Positions 9,418 through 20,063 of a DNA stretch of 64,000 nucleotides are shown here, one piece after another. Every line of letters starts with the position of its first letter. The first letter of the stretch is position 1. The position numbers were made by a program, and so were the translations under genes. Below the pieces are notes generated by a model that made no database searches, was not told the origin of the DNA, and saw nothing but the letters and a program-made list of their open reading frames with translations. The DNA is from Dicyema japonicum (taxonomy: Eukaryota > Dicyemida > Rhombozoa > Dicyemidae): contig RDEW01000009.1 in assembly GCA_011109175.1 (NCBI GenBank), forward strand, positions 239,158 through 303,157, read 5' to 3'.

Positions 9418-10725
9418 ATTAAAATTAATTCCAAAGACCACTGTTAAAACGAATAAACTAACTAAGTGATCCCGACGAATTGGATCAAGGCTCTCATTTT
9501 TGCTCGGTGTGGATCCCTTGAGCCTACACAAGTTTGATGCGGGCGAGCACTTCCTTTTTTGGCATTGGTGTCCATTTTTTTCGATTAGTGTTTCCATGGG
9601 CTTCGGTGATTTGATGTTTTCCCTTTATACCATCTCTCAGTTATTTTGAAGGCTCTTTTCTGGGTTGCGGAGATTATCGGATGTTCGTATAAAGGTGGTC
9701 CCCATGAAGTACACTCATATGAAATGCATGGTTCGATGTACTGTGAGTAGAGCGTTTTAAGTATAGGATGATGTCGAAATTTCCATAGACATGTTAGGCA
9801 TTTCAGAAGGTTGATTTTCTTCTCACATTTGTTTAGCACGTTAGTGACGCGTCTCGAAAAGTTCATGTGCGCATCGAAAGTCAGACCCAATATTTTTGCC
9901 ATTTGCTGAACTTCCCTCCGCAGTAACTTCTATTGTCCTGTTCGACAATCTTTTGTCCGAGGTATAGTAGTCGATCCATGTGGTGTTGTATTTTTCCTGT
10001 CGCTATTTGGATGTTTTGATCCCGTGAGACTAAGACGATATCGCCTGCATAAGCCAGAAGCAGGTCGTCTTCTCCATTCGGCGTCGGAATGACAGCCGTA
10101 ATAAGTTGAATAGAATGGTGATAGCGGCGAACCCTGGGGTACTCCATTTGGGAATAAACGGGAGACAGAATAAATGTTTCAATGTACACTCAACCTCTCC
10201 GTCCGTTAAGAAAGTTAGTCATCCTGCGTTTGAGGTTTTCAGGGATATCTGATTGGTAGATTTTCCATGTTAGATTCTTCCTCGGCACAGAGTCGAAAGC
10301 TTTGTGGACGACTAGTGAGCATAACACAGTTTTCTGGAGTCTTGGGTTACACAGATATCCAGAGCGAATAAAGTTAGTCAGGGATGTGAGGAAGCTTGTT
10401 GTGGACCGATACTTTTTTAAACCATGCTGGAATGGTTTATCAGGAGTTTTTTCAGTGATTTTTGCGATTATGAGCTTCTCCAGAATTTTTGACATGGAGC
10501 ATAAGAAAGAAATAAGCCTGAAGGAAGCTGGGTCTTATTTCCGTTTTCCTGGATTCAATACTGGGCGAATGTTTGCAAGTTTCCATATCGTTGGGATTGA
10601 GTTATAATTAATCGACCAGTTGCAGATTTTGGTCAGGGTACCGATTCCCTCATTGCCTAGGTTTTTCAGGAGGATAATAGGAATTCCGTCTGGACCATGA
10701 GAATGTGTTACTTTTGTTTGGCGTG
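9418..10725 (-). mobile_element. LINE B, 5'-truncated copy (RT to tail)
   Basis: Minus-strand translation in shifting frames gives HSHGPDGIPIILLKNLGN, ANIRPVLNPGK, SKILEKLI, KPFQHGLKKYRSTTSF, KAFDSVPR and a corrupted active site (LLAYAGDIVLVS where YADD is expected). It continues with AKILGLTFDAHMNFSRRV, YIEPCISYECTSWG and the 3' tail with CGGGATCACTTAGTTAGTTT. The Asp-to-Gly change in the catalytic YADD-type motif and several frameshifts show it is dead. Confidence 0.8.
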
Positions 10726-10929
10726 GCGGGGTTAAATAATAATAACGTGGGCGATATACAATGAGACTCTAAACCCGTTATAGAAAGCGGTTCAAGATCC
10801 CCATCTCTCTAGTTTTTGTCCCCATGACGGTCTGGAATCGCTTATTTAGTTGGGACATTCTTTCTTTTTAGCTAAGTGGTCATATGGCAATAATAAGTGT
10901 AATATAGCTTGCCACTATGATAGCATTTA

Positions 10930-11250
10930 GAAAAAGAGTTACTTTTTCCCACATCCTCATTACGGGATGGACCAACAAGGGCGGTCTATGTCGATGCAAT
11001 GATGTCGAAGCAAATCCCGGTCATATAAGAAACGTTTAACTGAACATAAACAAAATGAAGAACAACGTTTTTTAACTTAGGAACTTAACGAAGAACTAAT
11101 GAATGATGTTCTCTCGTTACAGTCCAAACTCCGGAGCGGTAACGCAACAACAAGGTTCCCTGGATATTTGGTAATCAGTCGTGGTAGAAAAACTTTGCTG
11201 AAGCGTTCTAGCTATAATACTAAATGGGAATTCCTACAAGGCATCATCAC
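10930..11250 (+). mobile_element. LINE B 5' fragment with 2A-like motif and endonuclease start
   Basis: The frame from 10960 reads HILITGWTNKGG..NDVEANPGH and then, after a stop, LNINKMKNNV, the start of the endonuclease. After a frame change it gives LQSKLRSGNATTRFPGYLV, equivalent to IQESKLSTKSQPHFF in the long copy. The motif DVEANPGH at 11001-11024 is a degraded 2A-like sequence (final Pro replaced by His). Confidence 0.65.
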
Positions 11251-11289
11251 CTATGCTTACAACCAGATCCCAGATTTTGTGCAGTCAAA

Positions 11290-11460
11290 ATTTTAACTCG
11301 AAATCCGTTTTCCTCTACTCCTCTTCACAATTATCAACATATATCTCTTCTTATTTCGTTTTTGATCAATTATTTGTCGTTGTAAACCGTTCTAATCTGA
11401 AACCATGTTGGAACCTACTCAAAATACGGAGTAGAATCATTCCATAAATCCCTTCGAGTG
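11290..11460 (-). mobile_element. probable LINE B RT fragment
   Basis: Minus-strand frame FQHGFRLERFTTTNN resembles FQHGFKCERSTTTHL from the long LINE B copy. The rest is full of stops. It lies tail-to-tail with the plus-strand LINE B fragment just before it. Confidence 0.4.
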
Positions 11461-12264
11461 AGTGGTTGAGCTAAGAAAGAGATAATATCTTCAAGAAAAG
11501 AGATAGCTAGGTAAAAATAAGTGTTCTTCCAAGAGTCCGAGTTAGTTCACGATTTAAAAAAAACCTGGAGAAAATCTAATTTAATCACTTATGTGTACTT
11601 GAATCGTCTCTACTCTAGGAATATACAATTTTAATAACATCTACTAAAAATGTTTTCCACCTACGTGGTACTCATTAATTAAAAAGGCATACAAAACTAT
11701 ATTTAACAATTATCCTACGTTTACTTAGCCATTGACAGTTTGAATTATATCTTAATAACTCAATAGTCTCGCAAATTATCAACTATTATAATCAGCCATA
11801 TATAACCAATTTTTTAGTTTGGTCTAAACATGGCATAATCTCTTAAATCTTTCATATTCTCATAATAAGATGAATCATCTCCAAAAACGTCTTTTGGCAT
11901 TGATGGACATTGAAAAATCTTTTCTACAGTTCCATCCTGCTTGTGGCTCGCGACAAAATAATATTAAAATACAACGCATCCTCATTTTCACCATCGGTCA
12001 GATTGTGCTCAAGCGATGCTACTCTGGACAATTAAGTTTACTAAGATTTAATTTTAGAGGTTTTTTTATAACTTAAAGTCCTTCAAAAACAATTTCTTTT
12101 TTAATTTGACTCCTATCTTTTTAGATGAAGAAATTGGTAGCTAACATAAGTGAGGCCGAAATCAGATGGTTCTAGTTTGCCAGATCTATTACTTCCTCAT
12201 TTTTAATTTGAAATATTTTAATTTTATAATTGACTGGTTTAAAAATGAAATATCAATTTTCAGA
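11461..12264. other. AT-rich stretch, no supported gene
   Basis: A 68-codon frame at 11870-12076 (+) shows no recognisable motif. I see no repeat edges. Confidence 0.4.
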
Positions 12265-12375
12265 TTCATTAACACGAGGGAGGAGCACCTGGAAAGGATG
12301 AGGATTTTGGTGGAACGCATCGGGATCACGTGATAGCTAGTTTGGTTTTACCGTAGTCTTGGATGTTAAATAAAT
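12265..12375 (+). mobile_element. LINE B 3' end fragment
   Basis: It encodes the last codons REEHLERMRILVERIGIT followed by stop, matching LEEHRKNLSILLRRTGIT in the long copy. The family tail follows (TAGCTAGTTTGGTTTTACCG..TTAAATAAATAAG). Confidence 0.6.
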
Positions 12376-12953
12376 AAGATTCATTAACACAAAATTAAAA
12401 GAACTTTGAAGATCACTATTAAAAGTTGTACGCATAGAACACATTTAATCTGCTTTTATGTTACCAATAATAATTCGTTACAAAATTTCGTCAAACCAGT
12501 CCAGTAGTAACCGGTTTTCTTAAAGGATATATATAAATAGAACATGAAAATTATTGAATCTAATAAATTATGTTTTTAATAATCCCGGATATGTCTGAAA
12601 CAGTGTTAATCAAGTATATCCAGATCAGAGGTGGGACTCATCCTTTCCAGCATCAGTCCATCTATATCTGTCATTGTAGGTAACCCTCTATTGGAATAAG
12701 AAAGAGAGGGATCCTTTGTGGGTGCTTGTCAGGCACTGGATGTTAACGGACAACCATTGTCATCATCAAATTTTTACCAATCAAATCTGTTAGAAAATGA
12801 CAATTTAATATAATTTTATATTATATTATATTATTATATTATTATAAAATTAATTTCTATAATTATCGTGAAGTACATTAAATAACAATAAAATATTTTT
12901 TAATTTTAAATTAAATTAATTATTATTATTAAATGGTTTGTTTGTTGTGATTG
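12376..12953. other. AT-rich intergenic, upstream of ELL
   Basis: It contains a run of TTATA-type simple sequence around 12805-12850 and no supported reading frame. It must hold the ELL promoter, but I cannot point to specific elements. Confidence 0.4.
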
Positions 12954-13519
12954 ATGTCAAATAACTTTAAAATTGAAAGATTGGATTCCTATCAAAATAC
13001 AGTTTACTGCAAACTTACAGATTCTCTCAGCAGATCATTCGAAACCTTCATATCCTCTAACATTTCTGAGCCTCCCAGACTTACGATCAAAGATGGAAAA
13101 GGAACTATTCAAATTCCCCAAAATAAATCATATTCTTTCTCAGTGGAACCAATGGCAGACAACGGAATCACAACCTGTCTCTCCACCCACAACAAGTTTT
13201 TACTACTAACCAATAAGATTTTTTCTGACTGGAAGAATATCATGCAAACTGAACGTGGAGGCCACTGCTGACTCTATCGCTAAGACGATGAAGAGGATCG
13301 AAGAAGTCCAGGGTGAAGTGAAGCAGAATTGGTATCGTTTTTAAATATTCCAGTATCAAGGAACTCAAAAGACCCCTAATCAAACAATCAAAAATACCCA
13401 CCAGGAGACAATCCCCTAAGACAGTGGTTCTTCCTTCCAAAGTGAATGAATCGCCAAAAATCAAGGGAATAATCATTGAAGATCTCCCTTCATACAAAAC
13501 CAACATAAATAAAGTTTAA
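12954..13519 (+). CDS. ELL: ELL-type RNA polymerase II elongation factor, N-terminal domain
   Basis: Exons 12954-13195, 13218-13331 and 13354-13519 are joined by two 22-nt introns, giving 173 aa. ELL proteins suppress transient pausing by RNA polymerase II as part of the super elongation complex. The N-terminal ELL domain is recognisable from TVYCKLTDSLSRSFETF (family: KLTDSALRAFESY), then KGTIQIPQ, then after the first splice FFLTGRISCKLNVEATADS, matching the family's GSIQDKITVCATDDS, then KTMKRIEEVQGEVKQN. The C-terminal occludin-homology domain of animal ELLs is absent and the frame stops after a short basic tail. The start is the ATG at 12954, since the in-frame triplet before it is TTG. 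The function without the C-terminal domain is uncertain. Confidence 0.8.
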
Positions 13520-13626
13520 AGTACAACTATCATAATTTCAGGGATTGTCTGAAGGTTTGTCTGAAGTCCTGTCATTCTCGCAACGAAATATACAGTTATA
13601 TTAGGGGTAGATTATATTGTTATTTA

Positions 13627-14094
13627 GTGAACACAAAAATTGACGTTAAAAAAAACAAACGACTAATTGATAGACTTTTGGCTAAGGCTGATAAGAAGAA
13701 GGCTAAAAGTGATAAATTTGTGAAATATCGGTTTATATTGGGCTTATTTGTAGAAATGTTAAATTTTTGGAGACGGAGCAGGAGTATCTTGCTTGTGGGC
13801 GGTTTTATAAAGAAAATTATGAGACATATAGGAAAAGTCTGAGCGATTTAAAGAAAGTGAAGGAAAAATATGTTAAATGGATGGAGAGTTGAAGGCGTTT
13901 GATGAATGGACGGAGGAAGCACAGGTATTTTTGGTGAAAAATTCCAGATAATGGTGGATAAGTTTATTACTTCATTTGGGAATGAGATTAATGAACAGTT
14001 TTATGAAAGGGTAAGACAGGTTGATAAATTGCACGAGAATATGGCACATATTTGGCAGCTTCTTAATGATTTTGAGAAAAAATATTGTGATTAG
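13627..14094 (+). CDS. coiled-coil protein, possibly BAR-type; partial model
   Basis: Two 23-nt introns are visible (13731-13753 and 13925-13947), with coding exons 13627-13730, 13754-13924 and 13948-14094. The protein is Lys/Glu-rich and helical: LIDRLLAKADKKKAKSDKF, ETEQEYLACGRFYKENYETY, FDEWTEEAQIMVDKF, EQFYERVRQVDKLHENMAH. The KADK..SDKF block and spaced aromatics resemble N-BAR proteins of the amphiphysin/BIN type, which bind curved membranes, but the match is weak. Between 13860 and 13890 the frame shifts by one base, through either an intron with an unusual donor (13855-13886) or an indel. No clear initiator is seen, so an upstream exon is probably missing. Confidence 0.4.
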
Positions 14095-14629
14095 TTGGTT
14101 TTTAGTTCAGAAATATTTTAATGGACATTTTTATCTAAAGAACTTGAGTTGTAAGCAACAAGCCAGCGCCTTTTATCAATTTAACACCTGTTTACACTCA
14201 GAACCCAAGACATTGAAATTCATTGGCTCTTTCAGTTAATTTCTGTTGCTTTTGGAAAGGAAAAACTTCATTTATCTGTGTTGTTCAATAGTTAAGTTTT
14301 CACGCATCTAATTTGCTAAATTCCTTGTCTAGTGGCGCCGTCATCGGTGATATTTCACTGCGGGACCGGATTCTCTATGGGTACAAAAAGGTTAAGGCCT
14401 CCTTCCAACGATTAGTTAGCTTCCTTACTTTCATTGGTCCTGACTTCGATGTGTACGTTGCAAAATATTGCGACATTAAAATATTTTTTTCCTAATCTCT
14501 TGAAACTCGTCGAAAACTTTTGGATGTTCAAAGTATTACTTTCTGTAGGTGACTTTATTGAGCCACTTTCTATAGATTCTTTTGAAATAAATTTTGTTAA
14601 CTTGGCTCTATCACGTCAAAGTTTATCAG
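14095..14629. other. no supported gene
   Basis: Two overlapping plus-strand frames (14313-14495 and 14434-14634) have no motif that I recognise. The stretch leads into a family C 3' end and may be its eroded body. Confidence 0.35.
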
Positions 14630-14765
14630 GTTAATTGGGCGTCTTGCAGGACTGCGGAAGGGAGAGTCTAGAATGACACGATGGCTCTTACAGAAAATTG
14701 AACTCGCGATTATGATGGGTAACTCCCATTGCGTGCTCAAAGCCTGCAAGCCATAATGGGGAATT
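14630..14765 (+). mobile_element. family C 3' end
   Basis: The frame RLIGRLAGLRKGESRMTRW then LLQKIELAIMMGNSHCVL ends at a stop within CAAGCCATAATGGG. This is the C-terminus of the C protein (compare ISLAILRGNSHAVRA) and the best preserved member of this sub-family in the window. Confidence 0.6.
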
Positions 14766-14945
14766 TTGACTTGAATCCACTAGAGAAAAAACTCTGAGAA
14801 CAAAACAGTTAAAAACAAGACATTGATGAGCCACGTGAATTAGCAATGAAAGGGGAAAAAGAAGAGTCTCACTATCCAGATATTGTGGAACATGCCTTAT
14901 TATGACGAGGATAGTGTGAAAGTATTTAATCCTGATAATAAAGAT

Positions 14946-15005
14946 GGAACTTATTTATTTAACAACCCAAGACCACGGTAAAACCAACCTAGTTATCATT
15001 TTCAC
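14946..15005 (-). mobile_element. LINE B 3' tail
   Basis: On the minus strand, ATAACTAGGTTGGTTTTACC followed by GTGGTCTTGGGTTGTTAAATAAATA matches the tails at 12.3 and 16.6 kb. It lies just downstream of the TBP-like gene. Confidence 0.5.
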
Positions 15006-15174
15006 TGCGTACAGTTTCTTTGCGCATTTCAATAGATTGTAGATCCTCCTATCAACAAAACATAAATTTTGTAAGTTCTTACGTCATGAACCATTGAAAT
15101 ACGATCTTAAGATCATTTTTACTATTATATAAAAGTAATTAAAATTAAAAAATATTAAATCAAAATACAAAAAT

Positions 15175-16216
15175 TCAATCATCAAGTTCCTCCTCAGTAG
15201 TTGAATACTCAGAATCAAATGATTCATCCTCTGACGAAGACTGGAGGTATTTTGAGATAAATTTGAGTTTCTTGTCCTTTCCATTATACACCTTTTTAGG
15301 TCTCTTCGGTCTATCAGTGGCGAACTCCATCAAATAAGGGTAGATTCTATCCATGTCAGCCTCAATAGTTTCCATGGAAGACCCGGTCACAGTAATGCTT
15401 CCAGTACCGAATATTATGAAAGATGTCGAACTACCGATGAATGAATAATTGGCCCCAGCATGCAGTTCACTCTCAAATTCTCTCCTATCACTACAAAATG
15501 ATCCAACATATTACAAAATCGAGTCATCATTGACATGACGGCTATGGAACGAGAAGAGATCAACTCCAAAGGACAGGTATGCTGAGGCGAATATATTTAC
15601 CACTTTGTATCGAAAGAACCTCACAGGAAAGCCCATTCTGAACAGAGACCGCCCAATTCGCCGAGCAGCAGTATAAGAGTTGGCCAAACTAAATGTAAGG
15701 ACAAAAAAATAGTATATTAAAATCAAAACCAACCTCGTTGCGCCCACAATCGTAATCTTGCCAGTGGAGGACACGTTCGCAGTGCAAACTGGATCACGGA
15801 GTTTTTTGTGACAAATCTAAAGTCACGTTAAAATTGAGGCACCGATGAACCCAACTTAAGCTCCACGTGGCGACCATATCTTGCTAATCGTCTCAAATCA
15901 ATTCCACAACGAGTATGGAAAGTACAAATCACATTGCTAACTACCAATTCCGGAGGCTTTGAGCTGAAAGACGTTGAACTTCGGCCAATAGCACGTTTTA
16001 CAGATTTTGCTACTGTTTCATGCTGAATTGTAGATGGAATTATCCCGTTTGAGGAAGAGCCTTAACATTTAAAAGTCGGACTGAAGATGGTTCTGCCACT
16101 GCCATTTTATCGGTAATTGAGACAGATCTTCTAGGAATAATTCTTATTATTCGTCCATCAGTGCTTTTGAGTATATTATGTCTTGCGTTATTTTTTGATT
16201 GGTCCTGGTTAGACAT
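15175..16216 (-). CDS. TBPL1: TBP-like factor TBPL1/TRF2
   Basis: Exons 16216-16067, 16022-15843, 15816-15734, 15688-15515 and 15490-15175 give 300 aa. Introns are 44, 26, 45 and 24 nt. TBP-like factors replace TBP at TATA-less promoters. Repeat 1 shows VVSNVICTFHTRCGIDLRRLA and STGKITIVGAT. Repeat 2 shows MGFPVRFFRYKVVNIFASAY, FESELHAGANY and FGTGSITVTGS. The phenylalanines that TBP wedges into the TATA box are replaced, as in TRF2, and the FHTRC and GSITVTG blocks match TRF2 rather than TBP. Extra features are a basic, Ser-rich N-terminal extension of about 85 residues and an acidic Ser/Glu tail (SSSEDESFDSEYSTTEEELD). Confidence 0.88.
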
Positions 16217-16394
16217 ACTAAATTGACTAAAAGATAATCAATTTCAATATTATTAGTAAATTTACAATTACTGATTACACTTACAACGACACACAAGGAA
16301 TATATTAAACTAAAGTGTTAAATTATTTTATTTGCTAATTTAAATACAAATATTAATTAAAAATATAATTAAATTAATAAAATTGTATTAAATC

Positions 16395-16617
16395 GCATTT
16401 TTGGAGATCACCTGAACCGGATCGACGCCTCTTGAGATCCTTATGAGACTAGACTCCAGAATGCTGGAATGCGGTCTTGTAAAACCAGTCAGCCGTCTTG
16501 TATGATTATGCACGGGCACGAGAGAACACTGAGCAAAGATGAGGTCTCTGTTGGATTGCATCGTGATCACATGATAACTAGTTTGGTTTTACTGTGGTTT
16601 TGGGTTCTTAATAAATA
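16395..16617 (+). mobile_element. LINE B 3' end fragment
   Basis: It ends with CATCGTGATCACATGATAAC and TAGTTTGGTTTTACTGTGG..TTCTTAATAAATAAA, the family tail. The 200 bases before it are probably the preceding coding or untranslated region but are too decayed to align by eye. Confidence 0.5.
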
Positions 16618-17264
16618 AAATAATAATATCGACGATTTACCATTTTGTCCCTCATCCTACAAATTGACCAATTTGCGAAAATTCACTGTATTATCAAATG
16701 ATTTTTGGATTTAAATCTGCGACGTTGAATGTCTCAAGTTTCTTCCATATATATTCAAAAAATGAAGATAAACACTGGCGAAATGTTTTTACATTATTCA
16801 ACCACTCAGAGAGAAAATCTGACGAGACTTTAAGATTTATAATTGCGGAATATGGGGCTTGCCAAAACAAGTTATGGATATAAGTGATAGTTTCACAGCG
16901 TCCTACTCTGGAAGACTTTCAATATAAACTACACTATGAAAATGACTACCGCAAAGTTATAAAAATTAAATAACACCGAATCCGACGATCTAACTAGAGT
17001 CTGTCCATTTTGGAATGGATCATCCGACACAAAATATCTATTATAAATATGATGGAAATGGCGGAGAAGTTATGATAGACCGATTATGGTGTTAAGTAAA
17101 GTCAGGCTGGGCCGCTGTATTAATTTTTTATTTTATTACGTATTAATAATAAAGATAATAAAAATCACTGACCCTGTTAAACAGAATCGGATCGCTCATT
17201 GCGAAGATGAAAAATGAAAGAAGAGAAAGGAAATGGCTAATTGAGCGCATTTCCTTGCAATTTG
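16618..17264. other. no supported gene; lead-in to family C element
   Basis: An open frame at 16698-16883 (+) has no recognisable motif. The last part (from about 17190) resembles a family C 3' end again (GAAAGGAAATGGCTAATTGAGCGCATTTCC, equivalent to the WLFERIS codons), suggesting two C copies head to tail. Confidence 0.35.
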
Positions 17265-18143
17265 TAGATCAGGAGGATTCTACACTCCCCACCTGAATTC
17301 TCAACTGACCAAGAGATAATCCACGCACGAGAAGCCTGGAATGCCACCAACCTCCCCCTGCCTCCTTCCCAAGATCGCCAGCGAAACCTGGACAACTTAT
17401 TATGCTGGAAATCATTTGGACTCCTACTGGAATCTGCCAATCAGCACCGACGCGCTTGTTTGCTCTCGGGGGCTTCCCCTGAGAGCGGAGCTTGGCTAAA
17501 CGCAATCCCCAATGGAGCTTTGGGCACTTTTCTGACTGATGAATGCGTTAGAACTGGTATCTCTCTGCGGCTGGGACTAAAAGTATGTGTACCTCACCCG
17601 TGCCGATGTGGCATCCTGATAGACTGCTATGGCCTGCACCCTCTCGCCTGCAGAAGGAGCGCTGGCAGATCCCCAAGGCACAAGGCTCTGAATGAAATTG
17701 TCAGGCGAGTTATGGATGCTGCTGGATACTCGGCCATTCTTGAACCGGTCGGGTTATGCAGAAGTGACGGGAAACGACCGGACGGGATGACCATATTTCC
17801 ATTTGAGGCCGGGAAACCACTGGTTTGGGATGTGACATGTACAGACACGTTCGCCCAGAAAAATCTTCACGAGAGTGCTACAAGGGCCTGTTCAGCATTC
17901 GTAAAGGCGGAGAAGGCCAAACTCGTTAAATACGTCGACCTTCCCGATGATGTCAAATTTGTTCCCCTTGCTATGGAGACTTCCGGATCCTACTCCCCCT
18001 CTACACTCGAGTTTCTCGGACGTCTTGGAAACCGGATCACCTCGTGCACTGGAGATCTCCGTGAACGCCGCTGGCTATTTGAGCGAATTTCGCTCGCAAT
18101 TTTGAGAGGGAACAGCCACGCAGTGAGGGCGGCAACTACCTGA
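17265..18143 (+). CDS. family C retroelement protein: zinc knuckle plus restriction-like endonuclease
   Basis: An uninterrupted frame of about 292 codons, open from just after a TAG at 17262, with no initiator needed because it is the 3' part of a larger element. It contains SGAWLNAIPN..LGTFLTDE and a Cys-His cluster (CRCG..DCYGLHPLACR..RHKALNEIV). Then come [23 protein letters not shown], which fits a PD-(D/E)XK-type nuclease core, and ISLAILRGN near the end. Such a Zn knuckle followed by a restriction-like endonuclease is the C-terminal arrangement of R2/R4-type non-LTR elements. The RT is not present upstream. Absence of stops suggests a young copy or one under constraint. The assignment to an R2/R4-like clade is inferred. 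Confidence 0.65.
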
Positions 18144-18284
18144 CTTCTATTGTTTAAAAAGTGTCGATTAATAAAAAAAAAATTTGAAGAGGATAGCAGG
18201 ATAACAAAGAATCTAACTGTCAAAAAATATTTCTAAAATTTTTATACTAAAAGTATATAAATGATTCATGTGGGCAGCATCATG

Positions 18285-19215
18285 ATCTAGGTCTCTATAA
18301 ATGCTGTTTTCTCCGACACTGGGTCATAACAAGTATTCTCCGCGATGACATCATCGCCCACTTCAAATATCTTGTTAAGTTTTGTCTCAAAAACTAGAGG
18401 TATTTCTTCTTCAGCATAGTAGGAGTCTTGAGCACAATCTAGCTTGCGATTGACTCTGGGTTCCTCACTCTTCGGTATACCTTCCAGAAAGAAGGAACAT
18501 CCTATAGTGATGCAAGTTAAGATTCTTCGTATCGTAACCGATAAAGACTCCAGATTCATTAATCATTTTAATATCCAAAAAAGTAATTGGTACGTCGGCA
18601 TATTCTGAAATAACATGGGAAATCAAGAAGACACCAAGCTTAGGGAGAGAAGTGATTATCCTTTTTCAATAGAAGGAATTTTACCCCTAGGCCATCGGAT
18701 AGGTTCTTCAGGAGCTTGGCATCCATGTTGTCCTTCTTAAAACCGAAGGACGTGCTCTTGGAGTTGAGATCACCTCCTAGAATAGCCATCGGGTTTTCAC
18801 AGAAGAACTCATAGATATCTCCAGTACATTCTCACAAAGATTTTGAATACAGACCGCCAATTGCGACCAAACTGTCGACACAACAAACATCAATGGCGAC
18901 AAACTCACAAAAACTGATGCGACAATTCTCGGATTCCTAGTATTTAGATAACACTGATAAAAAATTGTTGTCCCAGTCCCCGGTATATCCCCTTCCTTCC
19001 AATGTAAAGATGTAGATTCAAAACCCAGGAGTACCGTAGTCTCATCTGACTTTATCTTCGTTTCGTTGACAATTATGTGCCTCCTCGGCCTTCGACAGGG
19101 AAGCTAGCTCGTGAGGCCTCCTCATGATTGATCGGGCATTCATGAGCATGATTCTTATGTTTCGGATCACAGATCTTGGCGGCCTGATCTCTTCAGGAGT
19201 AGAGCCACTACGTTC
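18285..19215 (-). mobile_element. LINE E fragment (CR1-like APE endonuclease)
   Basis: The minus strand in shifting frames gives IMLMNARSIMRRPHELASLS, IIVNETKIKSDETTVLLGFE, MAILGGDLNSKSTSFGFK and SGVFIGYDTKN. NARSI, NETK and GGDLNSK are the N-terminal, Glu-containing and GDxN motifs of APE-type endonucleases. This sequence is distinct from LINE A and LINE B. Frameshifts are numerous, and no RT follows. Confidence 0.55.
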
Positions 19216-19254
19216 AGTAATTCCAAATTCACTTTACCATAAACTTCATTCAAG

Positions 19255-19390
19255 CGATTAAATACCATTTTTCTTAAAAACCTAAATACCATTTTTTTAA
19301 TGTTCTAAATACCATTTTTCCTAAATACCATTTTTTTAATGTTCTAAATACCTTTAATGTTCTAAATACCATTTTTCTTAAAAACCTCTC
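19255..19390. repeat. short tandem repeat array (TAAATACCATTTTT units)
   Basis: Units of about 24-25 bp alternate between TAAATACCATTTTTCTTAAA and TAAATACCATTTTTTTAATG-TTC variants, roughly six times. Variation between units suggests old amplification. Confidence 0.75.
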
Positions 19391-20063
19391 CAGAAGCTGC
19401 CGTTTTTATTTTGTAATCCTCTTTGTAGGAGCTTTCTTTAACAACAGGCATAACCACACCTCAACCACGTTTTTTTCACTCCTCTATGGATTAGTAGGAT
19501 AGTATTACACAAGGAGCGTTTTATCTTACTTCTTGCAAAATCGAGGAGAGCAGGAATCAATATTGCCCAGCAAAATACTCGACAAGAAGTTAGATGAAGA
19601 TTTGTTAGTAATGTCGATCAGAGATGCAGCAGAGAAAAAATGGCAAAATTCCTACAAAGGTATGCCATCATTGATTCGTAAGCCGCAGCACAGAATAAAC
19701 CATAAGAGGGTCTGAGAACGCAGACTAAAGTACAAGGTATTGCAGGATTTGTAATGAGAAGCCAATTAATACCCTCTTTACTTTCCTTTGTTAATAAAGT
19801 TTGTTAAGTTAAAGCATTATTATCCTGCTTCTCGAACTGCTCAAAATAAATAAATATCGTCTTTTGACGAATAATTTGTTCTTACAGTCTACAAATCCAA
19901 GACTTCATGGCAGGGAAAATGCGAAAAAAGTGAACCTATTTCTCCACCGTATTGGTTTCAAGGGAGAACTTTATCTATACTGGGTGAATATCATGATTGA
20001 TTCATCTATTATTAACAAAAAGTTGTTATTAAAGAAGTCATCTTATAAAATATTTATAAAACA
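19391..20063. other. no supported gene; 3' flank of UTP25
   Basis: A 60-codon charged frame at 19533-19715 (+) has no recognisable domain and lacks an ATG start. Confidence 0.35.

Noticed and set aside
17627-17848. minus-strand frames inside the family C region
   Set aside because: Shadows of the conserved plus-strand knuckle and nuclease frame.
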